NCBI GenBank assembly: GCA_900170005.1
Contig: LT827128.1
Span: 1,364,001 to 1,428,000 of the forward strand
Direction: 5' to 3'
DNA length: 64,000 bases
Origin: Gordonibacter massiliensis (ex Traore et al. 2017)
GTDB lineage: Bacteria > Actinomycetota > Coriobacteriia > Coriobacteriales > Eggerthellaceae
The notes beneath the pieces are model-generated. The model worked only from the letters and a program-made list of their open reading frames with translations, was not told the origin of the DNA and ran no database searches. Positions 42,583-51,574 of the stretch are shown piece by piece (position 1 is the first letter of the stretch; every line of letters begins with the position of its first letter). Both the position numbers and the translations under genes were made by a program.

Positions 42583-43416
42583 CTACAGCCTCTCCACGAT
42601 GCCCGTGACCAGGCGGGCGAAGTCGGCCTCGCGGTCGCGCGCCACGTCGAGCACCTCCTCGTCGGTGGGCGAGGCGCCCTCGATGCCGCACGCCATGTTC
42701 GACACGAGCGACATACCCAGCACGCGCATGCCCACATGCCGCGCGGCGATGACCTCCTCGCACACGCTCATGGCCACCGTGTCGGCCCCCCACGAGCGGA
42801 AGGCGCGGATCTCGGCCGGCGTCTCGAAGCTCGGCCCCAGAAGGCCCAGGTACACGCCTTGCTGCACACGGATGCCCAGCTCGTCGGCCACCTGGAGCGC
42901 CAGCCGGCGCAGCTCGGGGTCGTAGGCGTCGAGCATGGAGAAGAACCGAAACGCGATGCCGTCGGGCTCGAGGCCCGCCACGGGGTTGCGCCCGGTGAAG
43001 TTGATGTGGTCCTCCATGACGCAGAAATCGCCCACCCGGTAGCCTTCGTTGATGGCGCCGGCGGCGTTCGTGGTGACGAGCGTGCCGATGCCCAGCCCGT
43101 GCATGAGCCACACGGGGTACGCCACCTCCTGGGCGGTGTTGCCCTCGTAGCCGTGCAGGCGGCCCTGCATGGCCAGCGCGCACTTCCCGCCCAGGTTTCC
43201 GCACACGAAGCGGCCCACATGGCTCGTGGCCGTGCTCGTCTTCATGTGGGGCACCTCGCCGAAGGGCACGTAGACGGCGTCCTCTATCTGCTCGGCCAAA
43301 GGGCCCAGCCCCGAACCCAGTATCATGCCCACCTCGGGCGCGCGCCCGCCGATGCGCTCGGCCACGACGCGCGCGGATTCGGCCAGGTTCTCTTTCAACA
43401 CGTTGGGCTGGGACAT
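42583..43416 (-). CDS. purine nucleoside phosphorylase
   Basis: This 277-residue protein of the trimeric PNP/MTAP family has MILGSGLGPLAEQIEDAVYV, the phosphate-site VCGNLGGKCALAMQGRLHGY, LVTTNAAGAINEGYRVGDFC and LLGPSFETPAEIRAFRSWGA. The substrate motif normally GMST-x-x-E reads AMSVCEEVIAARHVGMR, keeping the catalytic Glu-type residue. It splits inosine/guanosine to base and ribose-1-phosphate for salvage. It is preceded on the same strand by the ATC-hydrolase-family gene with a 136-base gap. Confidence 0.92.
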   Translation of the reverse strand: MSQPNVLKENLAESARVVAERIGGRAPEVGMILGSGLGPLAEQIEDAVYVPFGEVPHMKTSTATSHVGRFVCGNLGGKCALAMQGRLHGYEGNTAQEVAYPVWLMHGLGIGTLVTTNAAGAINEGYRVGDFCVMEDHINFTGRNPVAGLEPDGIAFRFFSMLDAYDPELRRLALQVADELGIRVQQGVYLGLLGPSFETPAEIRAFRSWGADTVAMSVCEEVIAARHVGMRVLGMSLVSNMACGIEGASPTDEEVLDVARDREADFARLVTGIVERL

Positions 43417-43552
43417 TGATGCGCTCCTTGAACTATGGGACGATGACTGTTGCCAGACGTATTCTAGCGCACGATCGACCGCCGCGCGAGAAGGCCCGCG
43501 GACGATCGAGGCCCAAGGAGCACGAGGCGAGCGCGATCGCCGACAGCGCTCC

Positions 43553-44065
43553 CTAGCTCGCGGCCGAGCCGTCGCGGCGCACGTAGCGGATGGCGCAGCA
43601 GTCGTCGCCGCGCGCGATGGTCTTCGGCAGGTCCAGTTCGACGCCGTGCGCCTCGCCGATGCCGCGGTCGCCGCACATGGCCAGGTCGCACAAGCGGGAT
43701 ATCTCCTCGTCCGTGCAACCCTGCTTCTGCCACGCCTTCACGAGCGGGCAGTAGTGGAAGTCGATGGAGAGCTTGTCGTCCGTGCACTCCACCACCTTCA
43801 TCTCGAACACGATCTGCGCGCTCTTCGTGAACAGCACCTTCTTCAGGCCCTTGAGGCTCTTCGTGCCGCTCTGCTTCACGATCTCGCCGCCTTGGTACAG
43901 CCCGCAGCGCTTCACGGCGTCGGCCGCGAAAGAATCGTCGGGCAACCCGTGCTTGCGCGCCTCGTCAACCAGCAAGTACAGCCACAGCGCCCGGTGCTCC
44001 AGCTGCTCGCGCACTTTCACGAACAACGGAAACGTGTTCTTGGGCTCGTTCACGATGGCGCTCAT
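43553..44065 (-). CDS. L-2-amino-thiazoline-4-carboxylic acid hydrolase family protein
   Basis: The protein has 170 residues. The diagnostic C-terminal block is FHYCPLVKAWQKQGCTDEEI followed by LCDLAMCGDRGIGEAHGVEL and RGDDCCAIRY, matching ATC_hyd proteins. These are small Cys/His-rich cytosolic proteins; the founding members hydrolyse a thiazoline ring to S-carbamoyl-cysteine, but most genomic members are uncharacterised and common in gut anaerobes. It is monocistronic, with GGAGGGGC-like sequence upstream of the ATG. Confidence 0.88.
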   Translation of the reverse strand: MSAIVNEPKNTFPLFVKVREQLEHRALWLYLLVDEARKHGLPDDSFAADAVKRCGLYQGGEIVKQSGTKSLKGLKKVLFTKSAQIVFEMKVVECTDDKLSIDFHYCPLVKAWQKQGCTDEEISRLCDLAMCGDRGIGEAHGVELDLPKTIARGDDCCAIRYVRRDGSAAS

Positions 44066-44545
44066 GAGGCCCCTCCCCCTTGTCGGCTTTTAATGCAAGG
44101 TTCATTATACGGCATGGCGCATCGGAGCCGCCCGAAGCACGGGGCCGCGCAGCCGTAAGCCAAGCAGGCCGCCGGCGGCGCGACGTCGCCAAAAGGGCCC
44201 GAGACGACGCGGACGCTATCCGCTGAAGCAACGCCGTGCGAATCCGGCGGCCGTTTCCGAGCAGAATTGACGGTAGGGTACGGATTCCGCAAGTTCGAAC
44301 CCTCCCGAATGACGTCTTCGACCGCCTTTTCGTCCGCATCGCCCTTGCATGGATTTCGCGATCTGGGCAAACGCGGCTTGATGCGCTGCTACCCCATCCG
44401 GCTCGCGTTCCCTACCGTGATTTTTGCTCGGAAAAGCATCCCCCTCTTGCACGGAGCCCGAAAGCCGGAACCCCAAAGCGCATCGCGCGGCGCGTGGCAC
44501 GGCTCGGAGCGCGAACCCGTGCAGCGCGCGCCCGCTTGAAGGTTC
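44066..44545. other. 480-base intergenic region with a MITE-like element
   Basis: No open frame here has both a ribosome site and codon bias. The only structure is the inverted-repeat-bounded segment 44254-44434 described separately. The remainder is GC-rich spacer. Confidence 0.5.
44254..44434. repeat. 181-bp MITE-like element with imperfect terminal inverted repeats
   Basis: The left end, TTTCCGAGCA...ACGGTAGGGTACG (44254-44282), and the right end, CGTTCCCTACCGT...TGCTCGGAAAA (44406-44434 and flank), match at 25 of 30 positions as inverted repeats. The 123-base middle has no transposase frame. I could not identify a target-site duplication. Confidence 0.55.
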
Positions 44546-45667
44546 CTAAGCGCGGCGACCTGTGAGCACGCGCGGCCGGTCGGCCAGGTCGCGCACGACG
44601 CGCACGTCCGCGAAGTCCGCTTCGGCGGCGAGGCGGGCCGCGTCGTCCAGGCAGGTCTCGTGCAGCTCGAAGGCGAAGCTGCCGCCCGGTTTGAGCGCGC
44701 GGGCGCAGAACGCCAGCAGGCGTCGGAACACGTCGAGGCCGTCCGCTCCCCCGTCGAGCGCGAGCGCGGGCTCGAAGGCGGCGACTTCGCGCGGGATGTC
44801 CGCCAGCACGGCCGTGGGGACGTAGGGCGGGTTGGACACCACGAGGTCGAGCCGGCCCAAAGCGCTTGCGGGAACGCCCTCGCCCAGGTCGCACTGCACC
44901 ACGCGCACGCGGTCGGCCACGTCGAGCGCCTCGGCGTTCTCGCCGGCGAGCGCCACCGCCTCGGGGGCGATGTCGGTGGCGATGACGCGCGCCCGCGGAT
45001 GCTCGTAGGCGATGGAGCAGGCTATGCAGCCCGACCCCGTGCAGAGGTCGGCCACGAACAGCGGCGACGGAAGGGATGAGGCGGGCGCGGCGCCGGTTGT
45101 CGGAACGGGCGCGCTGCCCGGCGAGACGGCGGCTGCTTCGCCGGTGGAGGCGTCGCCGCCGAACGCGGCGGGCGCGGCGCCGGCGGGGTCAGAGGGCGCG
45201 GCGCCGACCGAGCCGGGAGATGGGACGCCCTCCCCCTCGCCCTCCGCCGCCATGGCCGCGAGCAGCTCCTGCGCCTCGGCCTCGGTCATGCGCGAGTCGA
45301 GCGCGCGCGGCCTGTCGGCGCTCGGCAGCAGGGCCAGCGCCTCGCTCACCAGCACCTCGGTCTCGGGACGGGGGATCAGCACGCCGGGACGCACCTTCAC
45401 CGCGATATGGCGGAAGGCGACCTCGCCGGTGATGTACTGCAGAGGCTCGCCCTTGCCGCGGCGCGCCACGTAGTCGCGCAGCACGTCGCGCTCGTCCATC
45501 GACAGCGGGCGCTCGAACCCCGTGTACAACTCGATGCGGCGCAGCCCGCAGGCCTCGCCCAAAAGCCATTCCGCCGACAGACGCGGGTTCTCGTCGCCCT
45601 TGCGCGCCAGGTAGCCCTCGGTCCACTCGAGCGCCGCCTTGACGGTCCAGATGTCGTTGTCAGCCAT
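44546..45667 (-). CDS. prmC: release factor glutamine methyltransferase with an unusual Ala/Gly/Pro-rich insertion
   Basis: This 373-residue protein compares with about 280-290 in most PrmC/HemK. The N-terminal helical domain ([20 protein letters not shown], then [20 protein letters not shown] and [11 protein letters not shown]) and the methyltransferase domain ([30 protein letters not shown]) are intact. Between them, at about 118-205, is an 80-90 residue low-complexity stretch ([20 protein letters not shown]). PrmC methylates the GGQ glutamine of release factors; prfA is directly upstream on the same strand, the usual order. Confidence 0.94.
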   Translation of the reverse strand: MADNDIWTVKAALEWTEGYLARKGDENPRLSAEWLLGEACGLRRIELYTGFERPLSMDERDVLRDYVARRGKGEPLQYITGEVAFRHIAVKVRPGVLIPRPETEVLVSEALALLPSADRPRALDSRMTEAEAQELLAAMAAEGEGEGVPSPGSVGAAPSDPAGAAPAAFGGDASTGEAAAVSPGSAPVPTTGAAPASSLPSPLFVADLCTGSGCIACSIAYEHPRARVIATDIAPEAVALAGENAEALDVADRVRVVQCDLGEGVPASALGRLDLVVSNPPYVPTAVLADIPREVAAFEPALALDGGADGLDVFRRLLAFCARALKPGGSFAFELHETCLDDAARLAAEADFADVRVVRDLADRPRVLTGRRA

Positions 45668-45878
45668 GGTGAATCCCTCTATGTTGGATGCCGTTCGCAG
45701 AAGCGCCCTCGAAGGCGCCCGCGTCCGCTGCGGACGGAAAACGGCTATCGGAAAAACGTCCGCGTCCGCGTTCTCGCGCTTCGCGCGAGCGGGCGCTCTG
45801 GAGAGCGCCCCTACGGATTCTCCCGACGAGAGCCCCTTGCCATTGGGCCAGGCTCACCCGGCGGCAGGCCGTCGGAAC
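45668..45878. repeat. prmC-prfA gap carrying palindromic repeat family 2
   Basis: The segment 45771-45816 is a 46-bp copy, in reverse orientation, of the element at 47224-47269 (44 of 46 identical). The core is GGGCGCTCTGGAGAGCGCCC with a CGCGCTTCGCGCGAG arm. Near 45870, GGCGGCAGGCCGTCGGAACC abuts the prfA stop and resembles the sequence at the trxB stop. Confidence 0.7.
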
Positions 45879-46946
45879 CTACACCGCCGCTTCGAGCTTC
45901 GCGGCGCGGTCGGCCGCCTGCAGCGCGGTGATGAGCTCGCCCAGGCTCGCGCCGCCGGCGCCCAGCAGCACGCCGTTGTACGTGCCGTTGTAGCCGATGC
46001 GGTGGTCGGTCACGCGGTCCTGCGGGCCGTTGTACGTGCGGATCTTCTCGCTGCGGTCGCCGGTGCCGATCTGGCTGCGGCGCTCGGCGCCTTCGGCGGC
46101 CTGCTGCTCGGCCAGCATCTTGTCGTACAGGCGCGCGCGCAGCACGGCCATGGCGGCTATCTTGTTCTGCAGCTGCGATTTCTGGTCCTGCGACTGCACC
46201 ACCAGACCCGACGGCAGGTGCGTGATGCGCACGGCCGAGTCGGTGGTGTTCACGCACTGGCCGCCCGGGCCGCCGGCGCGGTACACGTCGATGCGCAGGT
46301 CGTTCTGGTTGATCTCGACCTCCACCTCGTCGGCCTCGGGCAGCACGGCCACCGTGGCCGTGGACGTGTGAATGCGCCCCTGGCTCTCGGTCTTGGGAAC
46401 GCGCTGCACGCGATGCACGCCGCTCTCGAACTTCATGAGGGAGTACACCTTGTCGCCCTTGACCTTGAACTGTATCTCCTTGTAGCCGCCGGCTTCGGAA
46501 GGCGACACGTCCAGCGTCTCGGTCTTCCAGCCCTGCTCGGAGGCGAACCGCTCGTACATCTTGTACAGGTCGCCCGCGAAGATGGCCGCCTCGTCGCCGC
46601 CGGCGCCGGCGCGGATCTCCACGATGATGTCCTTGTCGTCGGCCGGGTCGGCCGGGATGAGCATGAACTTGATGTCCTCTTCCAGCGCGGGCAGGCGTGC
46701 CTCGATGCCGGCGATCTCCTCCTGCGCGAACTCCTTCATGTCCGCGTCGGAGAGCATCTCCTTCGCCGCCGCCAAGTCGTCGGCGGCCTGCACGTACTCG
46801 CGCGCCTTGTTCGCGAGCGGCCCCTGGTTGGCGTACTCCTTGGCCAGGCGGTTGTACTCTTTTTGGTCGGAGAGCACGGCCGGGTCGCCCATCTTGGCCT
46901 GCAGGTCCTCGTAGGCCTCGATGATCTTCTCGAGCTTCTCTCGCAT
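45879..46946 (-). CDS. prfA: peptide chain release factor 1
   Basis: The protein has 355 residues. It recognises UAA/UAG and triggers peptide release. The PCRF domain has [20 protein letters not shown], and the GGQ loop is [20 protein letters not shown] (about residue 228). [12 protein letters not shown] marks the C-terminal domain. MREKLEKII at 46946 gives the family length and follows GGAAAC; an in-frame ATG at 46961 (MQETD) is the alternative. prmC, which modifies the GGQ Gln, lies downstream. Confidence 0.96.
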   Translation of the reverse strand: MREKLEKIIEAYEDLQAKMGDPAVLSDQKEYNRLAKEYANQGPLANKAREYVQAADDLAAAKEMLSDADMKEFAQEEIAGIEARLPALEEDIKFMLIPADPADDKDIIVEIRAGAGGDEAAIFAGDLYKMYERFASEQGWKTETLDVSPSEAGGYKEIQFKVKGDKVYSLMKFESGVHRVQRVPKTESQGRIHTSTATVAVLPEADEVEVEINQNDLRIDVYRAGGPGGQCVNTTDSAVRITHLPSGLVVQSQDQKSQLQNKIAAMAVLRARLYDKMLAEQQAAEGAERRSQIGTGDRSEKIRTYNGPQDRVTDHRIGYNGTYNGVLLGAGGASLGELITALQAADRAAKLEAAV

Positions 46947-47040
46947 ATCCGTTTCCTGCATGTGCGTGGGTGTCCTTCGTGACGTGGTTCCGGTGCGCGC
47001 AGCGGGCGATCCCCGCAAGCGCGCCTCTTTTCGCAACTGT

Positions 47041-47510
47041 CCATGATATCAGAGAGCGCGGCAAAGCGCAGCCCATTCGCGCGAAGCGCGAAAACAACCT
47101 CGCTGGTCGGCGCTGCGAGCAGGCGCGGCGACGCAAGGCGCGAGGCAAACGCCTCAGGTCGACCGCGCGGGAGCGAAGCGACCCGCGCTTCGCTCGCAGC
47201 GCGAAAACCGCCGCGCAGGTAGACCGTAGGGGCGCTCTCCAGAGCGCCCGTTCGCGCGAAGCGCGAAAACTGCCGCCCAGGTTGGCGTAGTAAGTCAGCG
47301 AGGCCCGCCCTCGTGCCCGAGATCGTGGAGATGGCGGGGGCGTGGCGTACTTCGGTACGCGAGCCCCCGGCATCGCCGCGAGGTCGGGTGCGAGGACGGG
47401 CCGCAGCGTCGACCTCGTTTCGGCGGCCGTCAGGCCGACGAAACCCGAAGATCGGGTGCGAGGGCGGGCCGCAGCGTCGAGTCGTTCCGGCGGCCGTAGG
47501 CCGCCGGAAC
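47041..47510. repeat. repeat-rich prfA-trxB gap (families 2 and 3)
   Basis: Three blocks are visible. TTCGCGCGAAGCGCGAAAAC occurs at about 47077-47096 and again inside the full family-2 copy at 47224-47269. A hairpin GGCGTAC-TTCG-GTACGC lies near 47345-47361. Two direct copies of a roughly 64-bp unit (about 47382-47445 and 47450-47513), each starting TCGGGTGCGAGG and GGCCGCAGCGTCGA, end in a hairpin; the second ends in a perfect 12-bp stem GTTCCGGCGGCC/GGCCGCCGGAAC touching the trxB stop. No gene is apparent. Confidence 0.75.
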
Positions 47511-48488
47511 CTAAATGGCCAGATACTCCGCAGCCTCTTCTGCGCACAGGGCGCCGTCGGCCACGGCGGTCACCACCTGGCGCAAGCCCTTCGTGCGCAC
47601 ATCGCCGGCCACGTAGACGCCGGGCACCTCGGTCGCGCCCGTCTCGTCGGCCACGAGGTAGCCTGTCTCGTCCATCGTCAGCGCGCCGTCCAGGAACTCG
47701 GTGTTGGGCTCGGTGCCCACGGCCACGAACAGGCCGTCCACGGCGATGTCGCGCTCCTCGCCGGAATCGAGCAGCTCCACGCGCACGCCCGCGAGCTTGC
47801 CTTCGTCCGCCACCAGCTTGCGCGGCACGGCGTTCCACACGAACTCGAGGTTCGGCAGGTCCTCCAGGCGCTTGTGGTAGATGGCGGTGGCGCGCAGCTT
47901 GTCGCGACGGTGCACCAGGTACACCTTCTTGCAGATGCGCGACAGGTAGATGGCGTCGGCCGCCGCCGTGTTGCCGCCGCCCACCACCATGACCTCCTTG
48001 TCGCGGAAGAAGTTGCCGTCGCACGTGGCGCAGTACGACACGCCGCGGCCCTGCAGGTCGTCTTCCAGCTCCAGCCCCAGCTTGCGCGGGCGCGCGCCGG
48101 TGGCGATGATCACGCTGTTGGCGCGGTACTCGTTGAACGCGGTCTTGAGTACCTTGGGGTTCTGGGTGAAGTCCACGCCCAGCACCTCCTCGCCCACATG
48201 GCGCACGCCGAAGCGGTCGGCCTGCTGCTTCATGGAGAAAGCCAGCTCGAAGCCGTTCGTGCCGTCGGGGAAGCCCGGGTAGTTCTCCATGTGCTCGGTC
48301 TGGGCCAGCTGCCCGCCCGGGGCGATGCGCTCGAACAGCACGGTTTCGAGCCCGGCGCGCGCGGCGTAGAGCCCGGCCGTGAGGCCGGCGGGGCCGGCGC
48401 CGACCACCGCGACGTCGATGACCTGGTCTTCGGTTGCGGCGGCCTTGCACTCCGTGGATGTTGCGTTGTTGACGGGTTCCTCTGTCAT
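47511..48488 (-). CDS. trxB: thioredoxin reductase (NADPH)
   Basis: The protein has 325 residues. FAD loop AVVGAGPAGLTAGLYAARAG, redox centre SYCATCDGNFFRDK, NADPH loop MVVGGGNTAAADAIYLSRI and FAD-tail GVYVAGDVRTKGLRQVVTAV are all canonical. An extra N-terminal stretch of about 22 residues rich in Thr/Ala precedes the conserved start. It keeps thioredoxin reduced; trxA lies 3 kb away, and the two genes share a promoter pattern. Confidence 0.97.
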   Translation of the reverse strand: MTEEPVNNATSTECKAAATEDQVIDVAVVGAGPAGLTAGLYAARAGLETVLFERIAPGGQLAQTEHMENYPGFPDGTNGFELAFSMKQQADRFGVRHVGEEVLGVDFTQNPKVLKTAFNEYRANSVIIATGARPRKLGLELEDDLQGRGVSYCATCDGNFFRDKEVMVVGGGNTAAADAIYLSRICKKVYLVHRRDKLRATAIYHKRLEDLPNLEFVWNAVPRKLVADEGKLAGVRVELLDSGEERDIAVDGLFVAVGTEPNTEFLDGALTMDETGYLVADETGATEVPGVYVAGDVRTKGLRQVVTAVADGALCAEEAAEYLAI

Positions 48489-48529
48489 GGGGAAGCCTCC
48501 TAATCGTGGAACCTATGCGTTTGGTGCTC

Positions 48530-48557
48530 AGTATAAGGCTCGTCGTTCAACTGTCAC
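48530..48557 (-). promoter_or_regulatory. trxB promoter
   Basis: Minus-strand GTGACA (48557-48552) and TATACT (48535-48530) are spaced 16 bases. The spacer begins GTTGAACGACG and is strikingly similar to that of the trxA promoter. Confidence 0.65.
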
Positions 48558-48648
48558 CGAATCGGCACCAATATACGCCGAATATGCAGGAATCGGTTGG
48601 AGTACCGTCAAGACGCCGCCCCGAAGGAGGCCCGTCCCCTTCGAAACG

Positions 48649-49995
48649 TCAGCAAGCCTCGCCCGCTCCCGCGGGCTGCACCGCCGCCTGCTCGGCGCGC
48701 CTCCGGTGGCGGAAGCGCAGGAGCGCGCCGGCCGCGCAGGCCAGCAGCATCTGCACGATGGTGACCGAGAACCAGATGCCGTCCACGCCGGCCGCGCGCG
48801 CGATGCCGAACACCACCAGCACCACGAGCACAGCCTCGCCGTACACGATGGCGTTCGACGCCTTCGCATCGTCCACCGCGTAGAAGTACGACGTGGACGC
48901 GTGCGTGAACCCGTAGAACACGTAGGCCATGGAGAAGATGGGCAGCGCGTAGGCCACGATGGCCGCCGTCTCGGCCGACGAGCCGAACAGCAGCGGCACC
49001 TGGTTGCGCAGCAGGTACATGGCCAGAAGGCCGACGGCGCCCAAGCTGATGGTTATGACGTAGTTCGTGTTCCTGAACCGCCGCACGCCGTCGGCGTCGC
49101 CCATGCCGTAGTGCTTCGAGATGAGCGGCTGGCTTCCGTCGCCCACGCCCTGGATCAGCATCTGGATGACGCAGGCCGTGTACGACACCACCGCGTAGGC
49201 CGCGAGCGCCGTCTCTCCGCCGTAGGCCGACAGGTTCACGTTGATGGCCACCACGGTGGCCTCGGGCAGCAGCGTGAGCCCGAACGGCGCCATGCCCAGC
49301 TTGAGCGCGTGCGCGACGATCTTGCCGTCCGGGCGCAGGTCGGCCCGCGCGATGCGGTTCTTCTTCAGCAGGAAGAACACGAGCACCGGCACGAACGCCG
49401 CCGCCTGCGACACCGCCGTGGCGGCTGCGGCGCCGGCCGTTCCCCAGCCGAACAGCATGACGAACACGTAGTCCAGAAGCACGTTCATCAAGCCCGCGAG
49501 CACCTGCACCGCCATGGCGAAGCCCACGCGCCCTTGGTTGCGGATGAGCGGCGTGCAGCCCGTGACGAATATCTGGAACGGCACGCCCCACGCGATGACG
49601 CTCGTGTACGCCACGGCCTGCGCGAGCGTCTCGCCCTGCCCGCCCAGAAGCCGGCAGATGGGCTCGGCCGCGAACAGCAGCAGCGCCATGACAGGCAGCG
49701 CCGCCACCAGCAGCATGACGAACGTCGTGCCCACGGCGCGCCGCGACTTCGCCTCGTCGCCCGCGCCGCGCGCGATGGACGAGATCACCCCGCCGCCCAT
49801 GCCGATGCCCGTGCCCACGGCCATGACGAACGCCACGAGCGGGAACGCCACGTTGATGCCGGCCACGCCCGCATCGCCCACCGCATGGCCCACGAACATG
49901 CCGTCCACGATGCTGTACACGCTCGCCAGCGTGAACGTGAGCATCGTGGGCAGGATGTAGCGCAGGTATTCTTTCAACATGCTTTTCTTGATCAT
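48649..49995 (-). CDS. MATE-family efflux transporter
   Basis: This 448-residue protein has about twelve TM helices in two halves. The N-terminal half has MLTFTLASVYSIVDGMFVGH, GMGGGVISSIARGAGDEAKS and GCTPLIRNQGRVGFAMAVQV; the second half has GVGDGSQPLISKHYGMGDAD. These fit the DinF/NorM-like MATE branch that exports drugs or metabolites using Na+ or H+ gradients. The ATG at 49995 follows GGAGCG. Its promoter is a MerR-type 19-bp spacer promoter, and the divergent MerR gene is its obvious regulator. Confidence 0.93.
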   Translation of the reverse strand: MIKKSMLKEYLRYILPTMLTFTLASVYSIVDGMFVGHAVGDAGVAGINVAFPLVAFVMAVGTGIGMGGGVISSIARGAGDEAKSRRAVGTTFVMLLVAALPVMALLLFAAEPICRLLGGQGETLAQAVAYTSVIAWGVPFQIFVTGCTPLIRNQGRVGFAMAVQVLAGLMNVLLDYVFVMLFGWGTAGAAAATAVSQAAAFVPVLVFFLLKKNRIARADLRPDGKIVAHALKLGMAPFGLTLLPEATVVAINVNLSAYGGETALAAYAVVSYTACVIQMLIQGVGDGSQPLISKHYGMGDADGVRRFRNTNYVITISLGAVGLLAMYLLRNQVPLLFGSSAETAAIVAYALPIFSMAYVFYGFTHASTSYFYAVDDAKASNAIVYGEAVLVVLVVFGIARAAGVDGIWFSVTIVQMLLACAAGALLRFRHRRRAEQAAVQPAGAGEAC

Positions 49996-50043
49996 GGTGA
50001 TTCGCTCCGATAAGTCTCTTGCTTCAGGTATTGACCGCATGCT

Positions 50044-50074
50044 ACTCTAAACCTTAAAGCGGCTTCAAGGTAAA
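50044..50074 (-). promoter_or_regulatory. MerR-type promoter of the MATE gene
   Basis: Minus-strand TTTACC (50074-50069) and TAGAGT (50049-50044) are 19 bases apart, too long for normal polymerase. The spacer holds the dyad ACCTTGAAG-CCG-CTTTAAGGT (50051-50071, 8 of 9 pairs). This is the hallmark of promoters realigned by MerR-family activators. Confidence 0.85.
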
Positions 50075-50313
50075 GACGCAAGAAGAGATGATTCGCATAA
50101 TCTTCAAACCTCGCGCCCCATCAGCAACGACGATGCAAGAACGCAAAGAGCGCCCGGACGGCAGCGTGCGAGGGAGCAGGGATCTGCACGGACGCGAAGC
50201 GACGCGCGGATGCGAGCAAGCGCAAGGACGCAAGCCGGTGGAGCGGGCGCGAGCGGGAGGGCGCGAAGCGGCCCGCGGAAGGCGACAGGACGACGCGCCT
50301 CGAAAGGAGCGGC

Positions 50314-51096
50314 ATGGAGTACCCCAAGCGATACGACATCAAGGACGCGGCGCGCTACCTGGGCGTGGCACCGTCGGCGTTGCGCTACTGGGAGCGCGAG
50401 GGCCTGGTGACCGCGGAGCGCAACGGAGCGAACGACTACCGGCGCTACTCCGTGCACGACCTCATCGACGCGGGCGAGATCGTGTTCTACCGCAAGCTCG
50501 GGGTTCCGGTGAAGGAGCTGCAAGGCTACCGCTCCCTTTCCCTCGAAACGCTCGACGAGGCGCTCGCCGACACGCAGTCGGACATCGAGCGGCGCATCGC
50601 CGAACTCGAGGCCGTGGGCGCCCGCCTCGCCCGGCAGCGCAACCTCAACGCCTGCGCCAAGCGCCTTGCGCGCGGGGGCATGAGGCCGGGCATCCCCGCC
50701 ATCAAACGGCTCTCCCCGCTCGATTACGATTCCGAGCGACAATGGCAGCTGTTCGTCGACGAGCCGTGGCGCTACGGCATCATCGTCGAGGCCGCGCGGC
50801 CCGACGTCTACCGCGAGGCCGTGGTGGACCTGCCCGCCTCCGAAGGCGAGACCATCTGGCCCGAAAGCGCCGAGGCGAACCGCCGCGAGAAAGGCGGCAG
50901 GGCCACCCGGTCGCTCGAGTGCCTGCTGCGTATCGATCCGGAAACCGACGAGACGAACGCCCGCGCCCTGTTCGCCGAAGCCGTCCGCTACGGGTTGCGC
51001 GCACGGCTGATCATCGGAAGCTACCTGCTAGCCGCCGCCGCCGACGGCGCCAGCGGCCCGCGCTGGGACTACTACCGAGCCTGGGTCATCACCTGA
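50314..51096 (+). CDS. MerR-family transcriptional regulator with large effector domain
   Basis: The protein has 260 residues. The winged HTH is at 5-75: RYDIKDAARYLGVAPSALRY, WEREGLVTAERNG, YRRYSVHDLIDAGEIVFYRK. A coiled linker (about 80-125) and an effector domain of about 130 residues follow (LFVDEPWRYGIIVEAARPDV), in the style of BmrR/multidrug sensors. AAAGGAG precedes the ATG. It is divergent from the MATE exporter, whose promoter carries a MerR dyad, so it is the likely drug-responsive activator. Confidence 0.9.
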   Translation: MEYPKRYDIKDAARYLGVAPSALRYWEREGLVTAERNGANDYRRYSVHDLIDAGEIVFYRKLGVPVKELQGYRSLSLETLDEALADTQSDIERRIAELEAVGARLARQRNLNACAKRLARGGMRPGIPAIKRLSPLDYDSERQWQLFVDEPWRYGIIVEAARPDVYREAVVDLPASEGETIWPESAEANRREKGGRATRSLECLLRIDPETDETNARALFAEAVRYGLRARLIIGSYLLAAAADGASGPRWDYYRAWVIT

Positions 51097-51574
51097 GCCG
51101 TTTTGGGCCTCGCGGGACAAAATCGGGAGCTATGGTAAGTTTTCCTGCCAATGCTCTCTATACGCGCATGCGCCACCAGGGGCTTTCCTACATCATGCCG
51201 CCAGACGCCCTCAAGAGCTTGCCATTGCGGTCGAATTTGTCCATGACTTAATTACTTACATAATTAGGTAGGAGCTACGCGCCCAGAGTCACGAACGCGA
51301 GGAAGCGGGCGGGCAAGGCTTCAGGCTGCTTGGGAGAATTCCGTCCGCCCTTGCGCGCGTCCAGCGCAGATCCGGCGCGGCTCCAACTTGGCCCCCGTAC
51401 GGCTCCGGTCAACAGCGCAAAGCGGAGCCGCACCTTTATAGAACGAGAAGCATTTCCGCATGACAGCGGCGAATGAAAGAATCCTCGCCCTGCGGACCTC
51501 CCGGCCCCGATACGCGAGGGGCGCCGGTCGCGATCGCGACCGGCGCCCCTTGAAAGCCTTGCGCGCCCGTCGGG
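51097..51574. other. 478-base region between MerR and trxA genes
   Basis: A 39-codon plus-strand frame (51133-51252) lacks a well-spaced ribosome site and resembles nothing I recognise. An AT-rich patch near 51248-51275 (TTAATTACTTACATAATTAG) is followed by GC-rich spacer. The only strong structure is the palindrome at 51517-51550. Confidence 0.35.
51517..51550 (-). terminator. perfect 34-bp palindrome after trxA
   Basis: AGGGGCGCCGGTCGCGA is followed directly by its reverse complement, 25 bases beyond the trxA stop. It would form a very stable hairpin. There is no T-run, so termination may need another factor, or the hairpin may only protect the 3' end. Confidence 0.6.

Noticed and set aside
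44280-44330. tRNA T-loop-like GGGTTCGAAC on the minus strand
   Set aside because: The flanking bases do not form a T-stem, no anticodon or acceptor arm can be folded, and no CCA or discriminator fits.
51133-51252. 39-codon frame MVSFPANALYTRMRHQGLSY...
   Set aside because: The ribosome site is too close to the ATG and no family is recognised. Could be a gene remnant but the support is too thin for a CDS call.
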